Below, piece by piece: positions 41,591 through 50,988 of a stretch of DNA of 64,000 bases (its first letter is position 1; each line of letters starts with the position of its first letter). Source of the DNA: a bacterium. Its GTDB lineage: Bacteria > Pseudomonadota > Alphaproteobacteria > Rhizobiales > Aestuariivirgaceae. Where the stretch lies: assembly GCA_022842165.1 (NCBI GenBank), contig JALHQC010000009.1, forward strand, positions 52,860 to 116,859. The letters run 5' to 3'. The notes below the pieces were generated by a model. The model ran no database searches. It was not told where the DNA came from and worked only from the letters and a program-made list of their open reading frames with translations. The position numbers were made by a program, and so were the translations under genes.

Positions 41591-42757
41591 TTGAACACGA
41601 TCTTCTTTGTTTTGCTCTGCCTGCTTGTGCTCGCCACATTCATGCTCGGCCGCCAGCGCGCCGTTTCGATGCGGAACGGCTCGGCCCTGCTGCATTCCCT
41701 TCCGAACTACCACGGCATGCTTCTCGGCATATCGGCGCTCCTCGTCGGCCTTTTCGTGTTCGTGGCCCTTGCTGCACCTTTCCCCGTCATAGCACCCTGG
41801 GCCGCGCTTGCCGCCGCCGCCGCCGCGGCTTACGCCTTCTTCACGCGCATCGGACCCGATTTCCGCGCCCGCAATGTCTTCGAGCGCATCACGCTCGCCA
41901 TTCTTCTCGCCTGCTCGGGAATAGCCATCCTCACCACGATCGGCATCATCCTGTCGGTGCTGTTCGAGACCGGCCGCTTCTTCGCTGAGGTTTCCCCTCT
42001 CGAATTCTTCACCGGTTTCCAATGGTCGCCGACCGGCTCGCCGCCGGTATTCGGTTTCATCCCGCTGCTCGCGGGTACGCTGCTCATCACCTTCATCGCC
42101 ATGTGCGTCGCGGGCCCGCTGGGGCTGCTCGCCGCCATCTACATGGCAGAATACGCAACGCCCACCGTCCGGGCGATCTTCAAGCCGGTCCTCGAGATGC
42201 TCACCGGCATCCCGACCGTCGTGCTGGGCTTCTTCGCAGCACTCACCGTGGCACCTTTCCTGCGCACCTCCGGCCAGTTCCTGGGACTGCAGGTTTCGGC
42301 GGAATCAGCGCTCGCCGCCGGCATCGTCATCGGCATGCTGCTCATTCCGGTGATCTCGTCCCTGAGCGACGACGTCATCAACGCGGTTCCGCAAAGCATG
42401 CGCGACGGTTCCTATGCGATGGGCGCCACCAAGTCCGAGACGATCAAGCGCGTGATCCTTCCCGCGGCCTTGCCGGGCATCGTGTCGGCCTTCATCCTGG
42501 CGATCTCGCGCGCGCTGGGCGAAACGATGATCGTCGTCATGGCGGCAGGCCTTGCGGCCAATCTCACCGCCAACCCGCTCGAGTCGGTCACCACCATGAC
42601 GGTGCAGATCGCCATGCTCCTGGTGGGCGACCATGAGTTCGACTCCGCCAAGACGCTCGCCGCCTTCGCGCTCGGCTTCGTCCTCTTCATCTTCACGCTG
42701 GGGCTCAATTTCGTGGCCCTCCGCCTGGTGCAGAAATACAAGGAACAATATGACTGA
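41591..42757 (+). CDS. pstC: Phosphate ABC transporter permease PstC, TTG start
   Basis: 388 residues from a TTG at 41591 preceded by GGGGAGG with 5-nt spacing. An N-terminal extension with three extra hydrophobic segments (about residues 1-100) precedes the canonical permease core, as in rhizobial PstC. Core motifs: GLLAAIYMAEYATP, TGIPTVVLGFFAAL, GSYAMGATKSETIKRVILPAALPGI (EAA loop) and SRALGETMIVVMAAG. It overlaps pstA by 8 nt. Confidence 0.93.
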   Translation: MNTIFFVLLCLLVLATFMLGRQRAVSMRNGSALLHSLPNYHGMLLGISALLVGLFVFVALAAPFPVIAPWAALAAAAAAAYAFFTRIGPDFRARNVFERITLAILLACSGIAILTTIGIILSVLFETGRFFAEVSPLEFFTGFQWSPTGSPPVFGFIPLLAGTLLITFIAMCVAGPLGLLAAIYMAEYATPTVRAIFKPVLEMLTGIPTVVLGFFAALTVAPFLRTSGQFLGLQVSAESALAAGIVIGMLLIPVISSLSDDVINAVPQSMRDGSYAMGATKSETIKRVILPAALPGIVSAFILAISRALGETMIVVMAAGLAANLTANPLESVTTMTVQIAMLLVGDHEFDSAKTLAAFALGFVLFIFTLGLNFVALRLVQKYKEQYD

Positions 42758-44228
42758 GAAGCAGAGGAAGGTTCAGGCCGGCAACATCGCCCGCCGCTAT
42801 GCCGCCGAGAAGCGCTTCCGGCTCTATGGCGTGGCGGCGCTGACGGTTACCACGGCGTTTCTTGCCGTGCTGCTGGTCGACATCGTGTGGCGCTCGCTCC
42901 CCGCCTATCTCCAGTACAATGCGGTGATGACGGTCACCGTCGACGCCTCGAAGATCGACCCCGCCAAGCCCGCGGCCGGTGATTTCGAAGGCGTGGTGAA
43001 GGCCGCCTGGCGCGAACAGCTTCCCTCCGTCGAGAGCCGCGCCGACCGAAGGCTCCTGAATTCGCTTCTCTCTAATGCGGGTGGCAGCGAGTTGCGCCGC
43101 CAGGTTCTGGCCGATCCGTCGCTGATCGGCAAAGAGGTGAGCGTGCCCGTCATGCTCTCCGACGATGCGGACCTTTACCTGAAGGGCGTGGTGACCGGCG
43201 TCGCCCGCGCCACGGGCGATGGCCCGCTGCAGATCCGGGCGGAAGGCGAGAATTATTTCCTGTCCGGGCGCGGCATCGATCCCGGCGCCATCGTGCTGGC
43301 CGCCGGCGGCGCGTTCAAGATCGCGCCCGAGGGAAGCTCGGCCCCCGCCGAAGTGATCGCGGCACCGGGCCCGGCCGCCGAGGTTCCGGCAGGCCAGTGG
43401 CAGCTCCTGAGCTTCGACACGCCCGAAACCGGCCGCAAGATCGGCGACCGCCAGGCCGTATGGCTCGAGATGCTGCGCGACAAGAATGTCTTCGAACGCC
43501 AGGTCGCCTGGAATTTCTTCCTCAACGGCGACTCGCGCGAGGCCGAACAGGCCGGCATCCTGGGTTCGATCGTCGGCTCGCTGATGGTGGTCTTCGTGAC
43601 GGTGGCCCTATCGCTCCCCGTCGGCGTCGCCGCGGCGATCTATCTCGAGGAATTTGCGCCGAAGAACCGGCTCACCGAACTGATCGAGGTCAACATCAAC
43701 AATCTCGCGGCCGTGCCCTCGATCATCTTCGGCCTGCTAGGCCTTGCGGTGTTCCTGAGTTTCTTCGGCATGCCGCGCTCGGTGCCGCTGGTCGGCGGCC
43801 TGGTGATCGCGCTGATGAGCCTGCCCACCATCATCATCGCCTCGCGCGCGGCGGTGCGGGCGGTTCCGCCCTCGATCCGCGAGGCGGCGCTGGGAATTGG
43901 CGCCTCGCATCAGCAGGCGGTGTTCCATCACGTCCTGCCGCTCGCCATGCCGGGCATCATGACCGGAACGATCCTGGCGCTCGCCAGCGCCATCGGCGAA
44001 ACGGCACCCCTGCTGCTGATCGGCATGGTGGCCTTCATCGTCGATATCCCCAGCGGCTTTCTCGACTCGGCCACGGTCCTGCCGGTGCAGATCTACCTGT
44101 GGTCCGATCTTCCCGAAAAGGCGTTCGAAGCTCGCACGGCGGCCGCCATCGTCGTGCTGCTGGTCATCATGATGGTGCTGAACGCGCTCGCCATCTATCT
44201 CCGCAAGCGCTTCGAGCGCCGCTGGTAA
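42750..44228 (+). CDS. pstA: Phosphate ABC transporter permease PstA
   Basis: 492 residues, longer than the enteric protein (about 296) because of a periplasmic insert at roughly residues 55-265 after the first membrane helix; this long form is known in alphaproteobacteria. The core carries [33 protein letters not shown] (as separate family motifs), [24 protein letters not shown] and [14 protein letters not shown]. Start ATG 42750 overlaps pstC; longer in-frame readings are inside pstC. Confidence 0.93.
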   Translation: MTEKQRKVQAGNIARRYAAEKRFRLYGVAALTVTTAFLAVLLVDIVWRSLPAYLQYNAVMTVTVDASKIDPAKPAAGDFEGVVKAAWREQLPSVESRADRRLLNSLLSNAGGSELRRQVLADPSLIGKEVSVPVMLSDDADLYLKGVVTGVARATGDGPLQIRAEGENYFLSGRGIDPGAIVLAAGGAFKIAPEGSSAPAEVIAAPGPAAEVPAGQWQLLSFDTPETGRKIGDRQAVWLEMLRDKNVFERQVAWNFFLNGDSREAEQAGILGSIVGSLMVVFVTVALSLPVGVAAAIYLEEFAPKNRLTELIEVNINNLAAVPSIIFGLLGLAVFLSFFGMPRSVPLVGGLVIALMSLPTIIIASRAAVRAVPPSIREAALGIGASHQQAVFHHVLPLAMPGIMTGTILALASAIGETAPLLLIGMVAFIVDIPSGFLDSATVLPVQIYLWSDLPEKAFEARTAAAIVVLLVIMMVLNALAIYLRKRFERRW

Positions 44229-44247
44229 GTCTGAAAGGTTCAAGCAC

Positions 44248-45069
44248 ATGAATGCTCCCGCCACATTCAAGGCCATCGTCACGCCGGCCAGCCCCCGCAT
44301 CATGGCCGAGCGGCAGCCAAAGATTGTCGCCCGAGACGTCGACGTCTTCTATGGCGACAAGCACGCCATCAAGAAGCTGTCGATCGACATCCCCGATCGC
44401 GCGGTGTCGGCCTTCATCGGTCCCTCGGGCTGCGGCAAGTCGACCTTCCTGCGCGCCATCAACCGCATGAACGACACGATCCCGTCCTGCCGCGTTGCGG
44501 GCAACATCACCGTCGACGGACGCGACATCTACGACCGCGACATCGACGTGGTGCAGCTCCGCGCCAATGTCGGCATGGTGTTCCAGAAGCCCAATCCCTT
44601 CCCGAAGTCGATCTTCGAGAACGTGGCCTATGGCCCGCGCATCCACGGCCTCGCCGGAAACAAGACCGACCTCGAGGAGATCGTCGTCTCGAGCTTGAAG
44701 AAAGCCGGCCTCTTCGAGGAGGTGAAGGACCGCCTGCAGCATCCCGGCACCGGCCTTTCGGGCGGCCAGCAGCAGCGCCTCTGCATCGCCCGGGCGATCG
44801 CCGTCAACCCCGAGGTGATCCTCATGGACGAGCCCTGCTCCGCGCTCGATCCGATCGCCACCGCCAGAATCGAGGAACTGATCGACGAGCTGCGCCAGAA
44901 CTACTGCATCGTCATCGTCACCCATTCGATGCAGCAGGCCGCCCGCGTCTCGCAGCTGACCGCCTTCTTCCATCTCGGTACGCTCGTCGAGTTCGGCGAC
45001 ACCGACGAGGTGTTCACCGCGCCGCAGGAAAAGCGCACCCAGGACTACATCACCGGCCGTTTCGGCTAA
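44248..45069 (+). CDS. pstB: Phosphate ABC transporter ATPase PstB
   Basis: 273 residues. Walker [20 protein letters not shown], the Q-loop [19 protein letters not shown], signature [16 protein letters not shown] and Walker [17 protein letters not shown] are all family-specific for PstB. Energises phosphate import with PstC and PstA; contacts PhoU/PhoR in signalling. Confidence 0.97.
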   Translation: MNAPATFKAIVTPASPRIMAERQPKIVARDVDVFYGDKHAIKKLSIDIPDRAVSAFIGPSGCGKSTFLRAINRMNDTIPSCRVAGNITVDGRDIYDRDIDVVQLRANVGMVFQKPNPFPKSIFENVAYGPRIHGLAGNKTDLEEIVVSSLKKAGLFEEVKDRLQHPGTGLSGGQQQRLCIARAIAVNPEVILMDEPCSALDPIATARIEELIDELRQNYCIVIVTHSMQQAARVSQLTAFFHLGTLVEFGDTDEVFTAPQEKRTQDYITGRFG

Positions 45070-45088
45070 GCCACAGGAAAACAGCGAA

Positions 45089-45811
45089 ATGTCCGATCAT
45101 ATTGTCCGCTCCTACGACGAAGACCTGAACAGCCTGAAGACGATGCTGGCCCAGATGGGCGGCCTCGTCGAACAGCAGCTCGACGACGCGATCGACGCCC
45201 TGTCGCGCCGCGACACTGCATTGGCCGACCGGGTGATCCAGAACGACGAGAAGGTCGACGCCCTCGAACACCAGATCGAGGAAAAGGCGATCCTGACGAT
45301 TGCCAAGCGCCAGCCGGTGGCGCGCGACCTGCGCGAGATCATGGTGGCGATCCGCGTGTCCTCCGATCTCGAGCGCATCGGCGACCTCGCCAAGAACACC
45401 GCGAAGCGTACCCACGCAATGTCGGAAGCGCTGCCGCGCAAACTGATGACGGGCGTCATCCGCATGGGCCGGCTCGCGCAGGAGGAGTTGAAAAACATTC
45501 TCGATGCCTATGCCCGGACCGATGCGGTAAAGGCGCTCGATGTGTGGCGCGCCGACGAGGATCTGGACGCGCTCTACAATTCGATCTTCCGCGAACTCCT
45601 GACCTACATGATGGAAGACCCGCGCAACATCAGCCTCTGCACGCATCTTCTCTTCGGCGCCAAGAACATGGAGCGGATCGGCGACCATGCCACCAACATT
45701 GCCGAGAATATCCATTATCTCGTGCATGGAAAACCGCTGGCGGAGGGCCGCCCGAAGCGGGACAACACCAGCATGTACCGGCTCGAGAGCAACTTGCCTG
45801 CGGAAGACTGA
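45089..45811 (+). CDS. phoU: Phosphate-transport regulator PhoU
   Basis: 240 residues forming two three-helix PhoU repeats. Metal-binding E/DxxxD motifs appear in both halves (DLERIGDLAKNTAKR and NMERIGDHATNIAENI). PhoU dampens PhoR kinase activity and controls Pst import when phosphate is plentiful. Placed between pstB and phoB, 2 nt before the latter. Confidence 0.96.
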   Translation: MSDHIVRSYDEDLNSLKTMLAQMGGLVEQQLDDAIDALSRRDTALADRVIQNDEKVDALEHQIEEKAILTIAKRQPVARDLREIMVAIRVSSDLERIGDLAKNTAKRTHAMSEALPRKLMTGVIRMGRLAQEELKNILDAYARTDAVKALDVWRADEDLDALYNSIFRELLTYMMEDPRNISLCTHLLFGAKNMERIGDHATNIAENIHYLVHGKPLAEGRPKRDNTSMYRLESNLPAED

Positions 45812-45813
45812 AC

Positions 45814-46515
45814 ATGAGTGCATCAATCCTTGTTGTCGAAGATGAGGAGCCGATCCAGATTCTTCTGAGCTACAATCTGGAGTCGGAAGGTTACCGCGTC
45901 CGCCACACCGCACAGGGTGAGGACGTGCCGCATCTGATCGGCGAGGAGCGCCCCGATCTCGTCCTGCTCGACTGGATGCTGCCGGGAATTTCCGGAATCG
46001 AGGTCTGCAGGCTTCTGCGCACCAGGCCCGAGACGCGCGACATCCCGATCATCATGCTGACCGCGCGGAGCGAGGAGGCCGAGCGGGTGAGGGGCCTCGC
46101 AACCGGCGCCGATGACTACATGGTGAAGCCCTTCTCGGTGCCGGAGCTATTGGCCCGCATCCGCACGATACTGCGGCGCATCAACCCCGATGCCGTGGCC
46201 GACCAGCTCAAGGCCGGAGACCTGGCGCTCGACCGCAAGACCAGGCGCGTGACGCGCTCGACCCGCGACATCACGCTCTCGCCCACCGAGTTCCGGCTGC
46301 TCGAACATTTGATGCAGAATCCGGGCCGCGTCTATTCGCGCTCCCAGCTGCTCGACACGGTTTGGGGGCATGACGTCTATGTCGACGAGCGGACCGTCGA
46401 CGTGCACGTCGGCCGCCTGCGGAAATCGCTGAGCCGCGGCCGCGAGAACGATCCCATCCGCACCGTGCGCGGCATGGGATACTCATTTGACGAAAGGTTT
46501 GGGCGGGCAGGGTAA
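45814..46515 (+). CDS. phoB: Phosphate-regulon response regulator PhoB
   Basis: 233 residues from ATG 45814; the in-frame extension back to 45544 lies inside phoU. Receiver domain with acidic pair ED (10-11), phospho-acceptor D53 in LLDWMLPGISG and K104 in YMVKPFSVPE; OmpR-type winged helix with the recognition helix YVDERTVDVHVGRLRKSL. Ends GMGYSFDERFG. It should bind the PHO-box-like repeat at 40329-40360. Confidence 0.96.
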   Translation: MSASILVVEDEEPIQILLSYNLESEGYRVRHTAQGEDVPHLIGEERPDLVLLDWMLPGISGIEVCRLLRTRPETRDIPIIMLTARSEEAERVRGLATGADDYMVKPFSVPELLARIRTILRRINPDAVADQLKAGDLALDRKTRRVTRSTRDITLSPTEFRLLEHLMQNPGRVYSRSQLLDTVWGHDVYVDERTVDVHVGRLRKSLSRGRENDPIRTVRGMGYSFDERFGRAG

Positions 46516-46519
46516 TGTC

Positions 46520-46680
46520 TTCGCCCCGCGTGAGCGGCGAGAAGAAGGGACCCGTTGCTTCAGCAACGGGGAGATGAGGGGCAACCGGGCTTTGCCAATG
46601 GCATGGTCCGGTTGCCCCTCTCCTATCCCGCCGCTTGCGCGGCGGGCTCCTTTCCTCTCCCCTCTGACGAGGGGCGAGGA
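46520..46680. repeat. Palindromic intergenic repeat with three stems
   Basis: Three perfect inverted repeats in a row: CCCGTTGC/GCAACGGG (46551-46570), a 13-bp GAGGGGCAACCGG/CCGGTTGCCCCTC (46576-46588 with 46608-46620), and CCCGCCGC/GCGGCGGG with TTGC loop (46627-46646). It lies between the convergent phoB and gcrA genes and could act as a two-way terminator. Confidence 0.85.
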
Positions 46681-46686
46681 CGCGAT

Positions 46687-47223
46687 TTACCCGAAGGCCG
46701 ACTTCCTGTGGCGGCGGTCCTGCAGCGGCTGGTAGGCGAGCCTTGCATGATACTCGCAATAAGGCGAGCCATCGCGGGGGCCATGTCCGCAGAAGCAGAA
46801 TTCTTCCGAGCCAGGATCGCCGATCGGCCATTTGCAGGTCTTGTCCGAGAGATGCAGGATGGTGACCCGCCCGCCGCCCTTCGGCAGGTCGACCAGGCGC
46901 ATCGGCTGCGGCTCTGGCAATGACTGCTGGCGGGGCTGGACCTCGGCCCGCATCATCGGCTTCAGCGCGGTGGCACCCGCCGTCGGCATGCTGGGCATGC
47001 CGTTGCCGCGGCCGGGAAGGCTGGGTTCACGCTGCTTTCTTGGCTGGCGCGGCTGCTCGGTCCGCGGTTGCTGGGCACGGCCCGAAAGGTTCAGGCGGTG
47101 GACCTTGCCGATCACCGCATTGCGGGTGACACCCGAACCCAGCCGCCCGGCGATCTGGCTGGCGCTGAGGCCCTCCGTCCAGAGCTTCTTGAGAAGCTCC
47201 ACTCTGTCATCAGTCCAGGACAA
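46687..47223 (-). CDS. gcrA: GcrA cell cycle regulator, TTG start
   Basis: 178 residues from a TTG at 47223. The family N-terminus (M)SWTDDRVELLKKLWTEGLSA starts exactly here and a GGAGGGG ribosome-binding site lies five bases upstream; the ATG at 47262 would put that site inside the coding region. The helix-turn-helix (about 1-45) with GVTRNAVIGKVHRLNLSGRA is followed by a Pro/Gln/Arg-rich linker and a C-terminal region with CKWPIGDPGSEEFCFCGH. GcrA binds sigma-70 and stimulates promoters with methylated GANTC sites. Its own upstream region is full of such sites. Confidence 0.95.
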   Translation of the reverse strand: MSWTDDRVELLKKLWTEGLSASQIAGRLGSGVTRNAVIGKVHRLNLSGRAQQPRTEQPRQPRKQREPSLPGRGNGMPSMPTAGATALKPMMRAEVQPRQQSLPEPQPMRLVDLPKGGGRVTILHLSDKTCKWPIGDPGSEEFCFCGHGPRDGSPYCEYHARLAYQPLQDRRHRKSAFG

Positions 47224-47374
47224 TTTTGCCCCTCCTAGATTGGCTTCAAGAAGTTCACTCAACGGAATCCCTCACTCTTCGCCGGACGTGACCCCGTACC
47301 GGCGCAATTGCAACCAAACTGACCATTGGACGCTACATGTCGTAGCCTGATGCCCTGACCCTACAATAAGCGGT

Positions 47375-47525
47375 GAGTCTGCCGCAACCTTCGGACACGG
47401 AATCGGAAGTGTTTTCCCCAACTTCCCGCTGTGCCCCATGGTTAACGAAACCTTATCAGCAGGCGGAATCGGGGGTCCATGCGCTGTTTTGACTCACTGT
47501 GGAAAACCGTGAATCACTGTGAATC
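47375..47525. promoter_or_regulatory. Dense GANTC cluster with CtrA-like and DnaA-box-like motifs in the gcrA/argD control region
   Basis: Six CcrM sites (GANTC) at 47375, 47400, 47466, 47491, 47511 and 47521. A CtrA-type motif TTAA-N7-TTATC sits at 47442-47457 (one mismatch to TTAA-N7-TTAAC), and a DnaA-box-like TTTTCCACA reads on the minus strand at 47498-47506. The rest of the 47224-47642 gap holds the argD promoter and a hairpin, listed separately. Confidence 0.65.
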
Positions 47526-47546
47526 ATTCGCCTCCGAAGGGCGAGA

Positions 47547-47575
47547 TTGACCCTTCGCAATCATGGACTTATATG
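47547..47575 (+). promoter_or_regulatory. Sigma-70 type promoter for argD-argF-hslO
   Basis: TTGACC (47547-47552), exact 17-bp spacer, TATATG (47570-47575). Transcription would begin near 47582. Confidence 0.65.
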
Positions 47576-47588
47576 GTTCGGGATGATC

Positions 47589-47618
47589 GGCGCCCGGAAC
47601 ACCTGTCGGGCGCCTTTT
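47589..47618 (+). terminator. Terminator-like hairpin in the argD leader
   Basis: Perfect 8-bp stem GGCGCCCG (47589-47596)/CGGGCGCC (47607-47614), 10-nt loop, then TTTT. It starts only about 7 nt after the predicted transcription start and ends 24 nt before the argD ATG, so it may be an attenuator or 5'-stabilising element. Confidence 0.65.
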
Positions 47619-47642
47619 GATTTCAAGCGCAAGGCACGTCCC

Positions 47643-48827
47643 ATGATCACCCCCGTTTTGCCGACCTATGCCAGAGCAAAAGTCTCGTTCGAGCGGGGCG
47701 CCGGCACGCGCGTTTTCACGCCCGAGGGCGAGGCCTATCTCGATTTCGGTGCCGGCGTGGCGGTGACGAGCTGCGGCCATTCCCACCCGCATCTGGTTCA
47801 GGCGCTGACCGAGCAGGCGGCAAAGATCTGGCATACCTCCAACCTTTACCAGATGCCCGGCCAGGAAAAGCTGGCGCAGCGCCTCATCGACCTGACCTTT
47901 GCCGACACGGTGTTCTTTACGAATTCCGGTGCCGAGGCGCTGGAATGCGCGATCAAGATGGCGCGGAAATATCACGCCGCCAACGGGCACCCCGAGAAAT
48001 ACCGCCTGATCACCTTCGAGGGCGCCTTCCACGGGCGCACCCTTGCCACCATCGCGGCGGGTGGCCAGGCGAAATATCTTGAAGGCTTCGGCCCCAAGGT
48101 CGAGGGTTTCGACCAGGTGCCCTTCGACGATCACGAGGCGCTCAAAGCCGCGATCGGGCCGGAGACGGCCGGCATCCTGATCGAGCCGGTGCAGGGCGAG
48201 GGCGGCATCCGCCCGGTGCCCACGCAATGCCTGAAAGGCCTGCGCGAGCTTTGCGATGCCCATGGCATCCTTCTGGTCTTCGACGAGGTCCAGTGCGGCA
48301 TCGGCCGCACGGGCAAGCTCTTCGCGCATGAATGGGCGGGGATCGCGCCCGACATCATGGCGATCGCCAAGGGGATCGGCGGCGGCTTTCCGCTGGGCGC
48401 CTGCCTCGCCAGCGAGAAGGCGGCATCCGGAATGACCGCCGGAACCCACGGCTCGACCTTCGGTGGCAATCCATTGGCGACTGCGGTGGGCAACGCCGTT
48501 TTGGATGTGGTGACGGCGCCGGGCTTTCTCGACACCGTGCAGCAGCGGGCGCTGACGCTGAAGCAGAAGCTGGCGGGCCTGAAGGACATGCATCCCGCGA
48601 TCATCGAGGATATCCGGGGGCACGGCCTGATGATGGGCATCAAGTGCAAGGTGCCGAATACTCAACTTCAGGCCGCCGCGATGGACGAGCATCTCCTGAC
48701 CATTGGCGCGGGCGACAATGTGGTGCGCCTGCTGCCGCCGCTGATCGTCTCCGATGCCGACATCGCCGAGGCCGTCGACAAGCTCGACCGGGCCTGCAGG
48801 GCGCTCGAAGCCCGGGCCGCGGCCTGA
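47643..48827 (+). CDS. argD: Acetylornithine aminotransferase
   Basis: 394 residues from ATG 47643 ([21 protein letters not shown]), AAGGCA six bases upstream; an open in-frame leader to 47547 runs through the promoter and hairpin and is not used. Class III aminotransferase features: [26 protein letters not shown]-like [16 protein letters not shown] and the PLP lysine in [12 protein letters not shown] (about 242), then [14 protein letters not shown]. It makes N-acetylornithine in arginine synthesis and often also succinyldiaminopimelate. Followed closely by argF. Confidence 0.95.
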   Translation: MITPVLPTYARAKVSFERGAGTRVFTPEGEAYLDFGAGVAVTSCGHSHPHLVQALTEQAAKIWHTSNLYQMPGQEKLAQRLIDLTFADTVFFTNSGAEALECAIKMARKYHAANGHPEKYRLITFEGAFHGRTLATIAAGGQAKYLEGFGPKVEGFDQVPFDDHEALKAAIGPETAGILIEPVQGEGGIRPVPTQCLKGLRELCDAHGILLVFDEVQCGIGRTGKLFAHEWAGIAPDIMAIAKGIGGGFPLGACLASEKAASGMTAGTHGSTFGGNPLATAVGNAVLDVVTAPGFLDTVQQRALTLKQKLAGLKDMHPAIIEDIRGHGLMMGIKCKVPNTQLQAAAMDEHLLTIGAGDNVVRLLPPLIVSDADIAEAVDKLDRACRALEARAAA

Positions 48828-48831
48828 GGCG

Positions 48832-49770
48832 ATGGCAATGGGCGCCCCGCGGCACTTTCTCGATATTTCTGATTTCGATGCGGCAACGCTGAACGGCATT
48901 CTCAGCCAGGCGCGCGCCATGAAGCAGGCCCGCAAGGGCTGGCCCAAGGGCCTGCGCGAGGCCGACGAGCCGCTGAAGGGCCGCATGCTGGCCCTGATTT
49001 TCGAGCGCCCTTCGACGCGTACACGGGTGTCCTTCGAGGTCGGCATGCGCCAACTGGGCGGCGAGACGCTGGTGTTGTCGTCGAACGACATGCAGCTGGG
49101 CCGTGGCGAGACGATCGCCGATACCGCGCGCGTGCTGTCGCGATACGTCGATGCCATCATGATCCGGGCGGCGCGGCATTCGAACCTCACGGAACTGGCC
49201 GAAGCCGCGACCGTTCCGGTGATCAACGGGCTGACGAACCTGACGCATCCCTGTCAGGTCATGGCCGATGTGATGACGCTCGAGGAACATGTGGCCCCTC
49301 TCAAGAACCTCACCGTAAGCTGGGTCGGAGACGGCAACAATGTCGCCGCGTCCTGGATCCATGCCGTGGGCCGCCTTGGCGGAACCCTGAAGATCGGCAC
49401 GCCGAAGGAACTTGCTCCCGATCCGCAGGTGATGGCCTGGGCCAGGGCGCAGGGCGCCCGCGTTCAGGTCATGACGTCGCCCGAAGAAGCGGTCAGCGGT
49501 TCTCACTGCGTGATCACCGATGCCTGGGTCTCGATGCACGATACCGATGCGGCGAGCCGCCACAATCTCCTGAAGCCCTACCAGGTCAACAAGCGGCTGA
49601 TGGCTGCCGCCGGCCCGGACGCCAAGTTCATGCATTGCCTGCCCGCGCATCGTGGAGAAGAAGTAACGGACGAGGTGATGGACAGCGCCAGTTCGCTGGT
49701 CTTCGACGAAGCGGAAAACCGCCTGCATATCCAGAAGAGCATTCTGCTTCACTGCCTCGGACCGAAATGA
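48832..49770 (+). CDS. argF: Ornithine carbamoyltransferase
   Basis: 312 residues from ATG 48832, 4 nt after argD. Carbamoyl-phosphate site [38 protein letters not shown] and the ornithine loop [12 protein letters not shown] are intact. It condenses ornithine and carbamoyl phosphate to citrulline. The stop overlaps hslO by ATGA. argD-argF-hslO is a familiar rhizobial order. Confidence 0.97.
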   Translation: MAMGAPRHFLDISDFDAATLNGILSQARAMKQARKGWPKGLREADEPLKGRMLALIFERPSTRTRVSFEVGMRQLGGETLVLSSNDMQLGRGETIADTARVLSRYVDAIMIRAARHSNLTELAEAATVPVINGLTNLTHPCQVMADVMTLEEHVAPLKNLTVSWVGDGNNVAASWIHAVGRLGGTLKIGTPKELAPDPQVMAWARAQGARVQVMTSPEEAVSGSHCVITDAWVSMHDTDAASRHNLLKPYQVNKRLMAAAGPDAKFMHCLPAHRGEEVTDEVMDSASSLVFDEAENRLHIQKSILLHCLGPK

Positions 49771-50717
49771 CGGCAAGCATGCAATCGGCCGACGATCTTG
49801 TACTGCCCTTCGAGATCAAGCCGCTGGGCGTGCGCGGCCGCCTCGTCAGGCTGGGCAGCGTCGTCGACGACATTCTGCACCGGCACGACTATCCGCCCTC
49901 CGTATCGGCCTTGCTGGCGGAAGCCGTCTCGCTCACCGCCATGCTGGGCGCGGCGCTGAAATTCGACGGCAAGTTCATCTTCCAGACCAAGACCGATGGT
50001 CCCGTCGACATGATCGTCGCGGACTACGTCTCGCCCGGAAAGCTCCGCGGCTATGCCCGCTTCAGCGCCGAACGCCTCGCCGCACTGGGAAAGACCGACC
50101 AGCCTTCGCTCCTCGGCAACGGCTACCTCGCCATGACGGTGGACCAGGGCCCCGACATGGAGCGCTACCAGGGGATCGTGCCGCTGCAGGGCGATGACCT
50201 GACGGCGGCGGCGCACAGCTATTTCGAGAAGTCCGAGCAGATCCCCACCCGCATCCGCATGGCGGCGGGCCCGCTGTTCCAGCGCGGCGCCAAGGCCGAA
50301 AGCTGGCGGGCAGGCGCCATCATGGTGCAGCATCTGCCGCGCGAGGGAGGCTCCAGCCCGCTCCCCAGCCAGTCGGGCGATGCGCCGGAAGGGGCAGGCG
50401 AAGAGCTGCAGGAGAACGACGACTGGGTGAAGGCAAGGCTTCTGCTCGACACGGCGGAGGCCCATGAACTGCTGGACCCGCAACTGTCCGCCGAGCAGCT
50501 TCTCTACAGGCTTTACCACGAGGATGGCGTGACGGCCTATCCGGCCCATCCCCTCGAGCGCTATTGCAGCTGCTCGCATGCGAGCATCACCGAAATGCTG
50601 GCGCGCTTTCCGGCGGACGACCAGGCCGACATGGTGGAGGATGGCGCGATCACCGTCACCTGCGAGTTCTGCTCCACGGTCTACCGCGTGGAACCGGGTG
50701 AACTGAAACCGGACTGA
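49767..50717 (+). CDS. hslO: Hsp33 redox-regulated chaperone
   Basis: 316 residues from the ATG overlapping the argF stop. The C-terminal redox switch is complete: CSC (YCSCSH) and, 26 residues later, CEFC, the zinc-binding cysteines that form disulfides to activate the chaperone under oxidative stress. The N-terminal domain has RGRLVRLG and the substrate-binding GKLRGYARF segment. A slight insert rich in Gly/Glu (about 195-215) is present. Confidence 0.95.
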   Translation: MTASMQSADDLVLPFEIKPLGVRGRLVRLGSVVDDILHRHDYPPSVSALLAEAVSLTAMLGAALKFDGKFIFQTKTDGPVDMIVADYVSPGKLRGYARFSAERLAALGKTDQPSLLGNGYLAMTVDQGPDMERYQGIVPLQGDDLTAAAHSYFEKSEQIPTRIRMAAGPLFQRGAKAESWRAGAIMVQHLPREGGSSPLPSQSGDAPEGAGEELQENDDWVKARLLLDTAEAHELLDPQLSAEQLLYRLYHEDGVTAYPAHPLERYCSCSHASITEMLARFPADDQADMVEDGAITVTCEFCSTVYRVEPGELKPD

Positions 50718-50730
50718 ATTCCCGCCGCCG

Positions 50731-50755
50731 CGTGTCGTTTTTTCACCACGACACG
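50731..50755 (+). terminator. Hairpin after hslO
   Basis: Perfect 8-bp stem CGTGTCGT (50731-50738)/ACGACACG (50748-50755); T-rich loop rather than a T-tail, so termination is uncertain. The remaining 230 bases up to 50988 show no gene or clear promoter. Confidence 0.45.
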
Positions 50756-50988
50756 TCCCATGCGTGAGTTCTATTCACGTGCATGTCATTAGAGTGTCAT
50801 TGACGGGGATAAGTCTCCGTGACAGTTTTCGAAATTACAAAGGCCCCCGAAAGGGCCCAAGCACAAGAAGAACGATACAGGGAGCCGGGGAGGAACGGGA
50901 GGCATCGCAGATCGCGATCGCACGCGTTTTCCCCCATCCGGTTTCCAGATCGCGCCATACTCAAAGGGTCACGCAAGGAGAGAAACGT

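Noticed and set aside
47547..47642. Leader peptide or extended ArgD N-terminus
   Set aside because: The frame is open but has no stop or ribosome-binding site, and it spans the promoter and hairpin; ArgD family start fits 47643.
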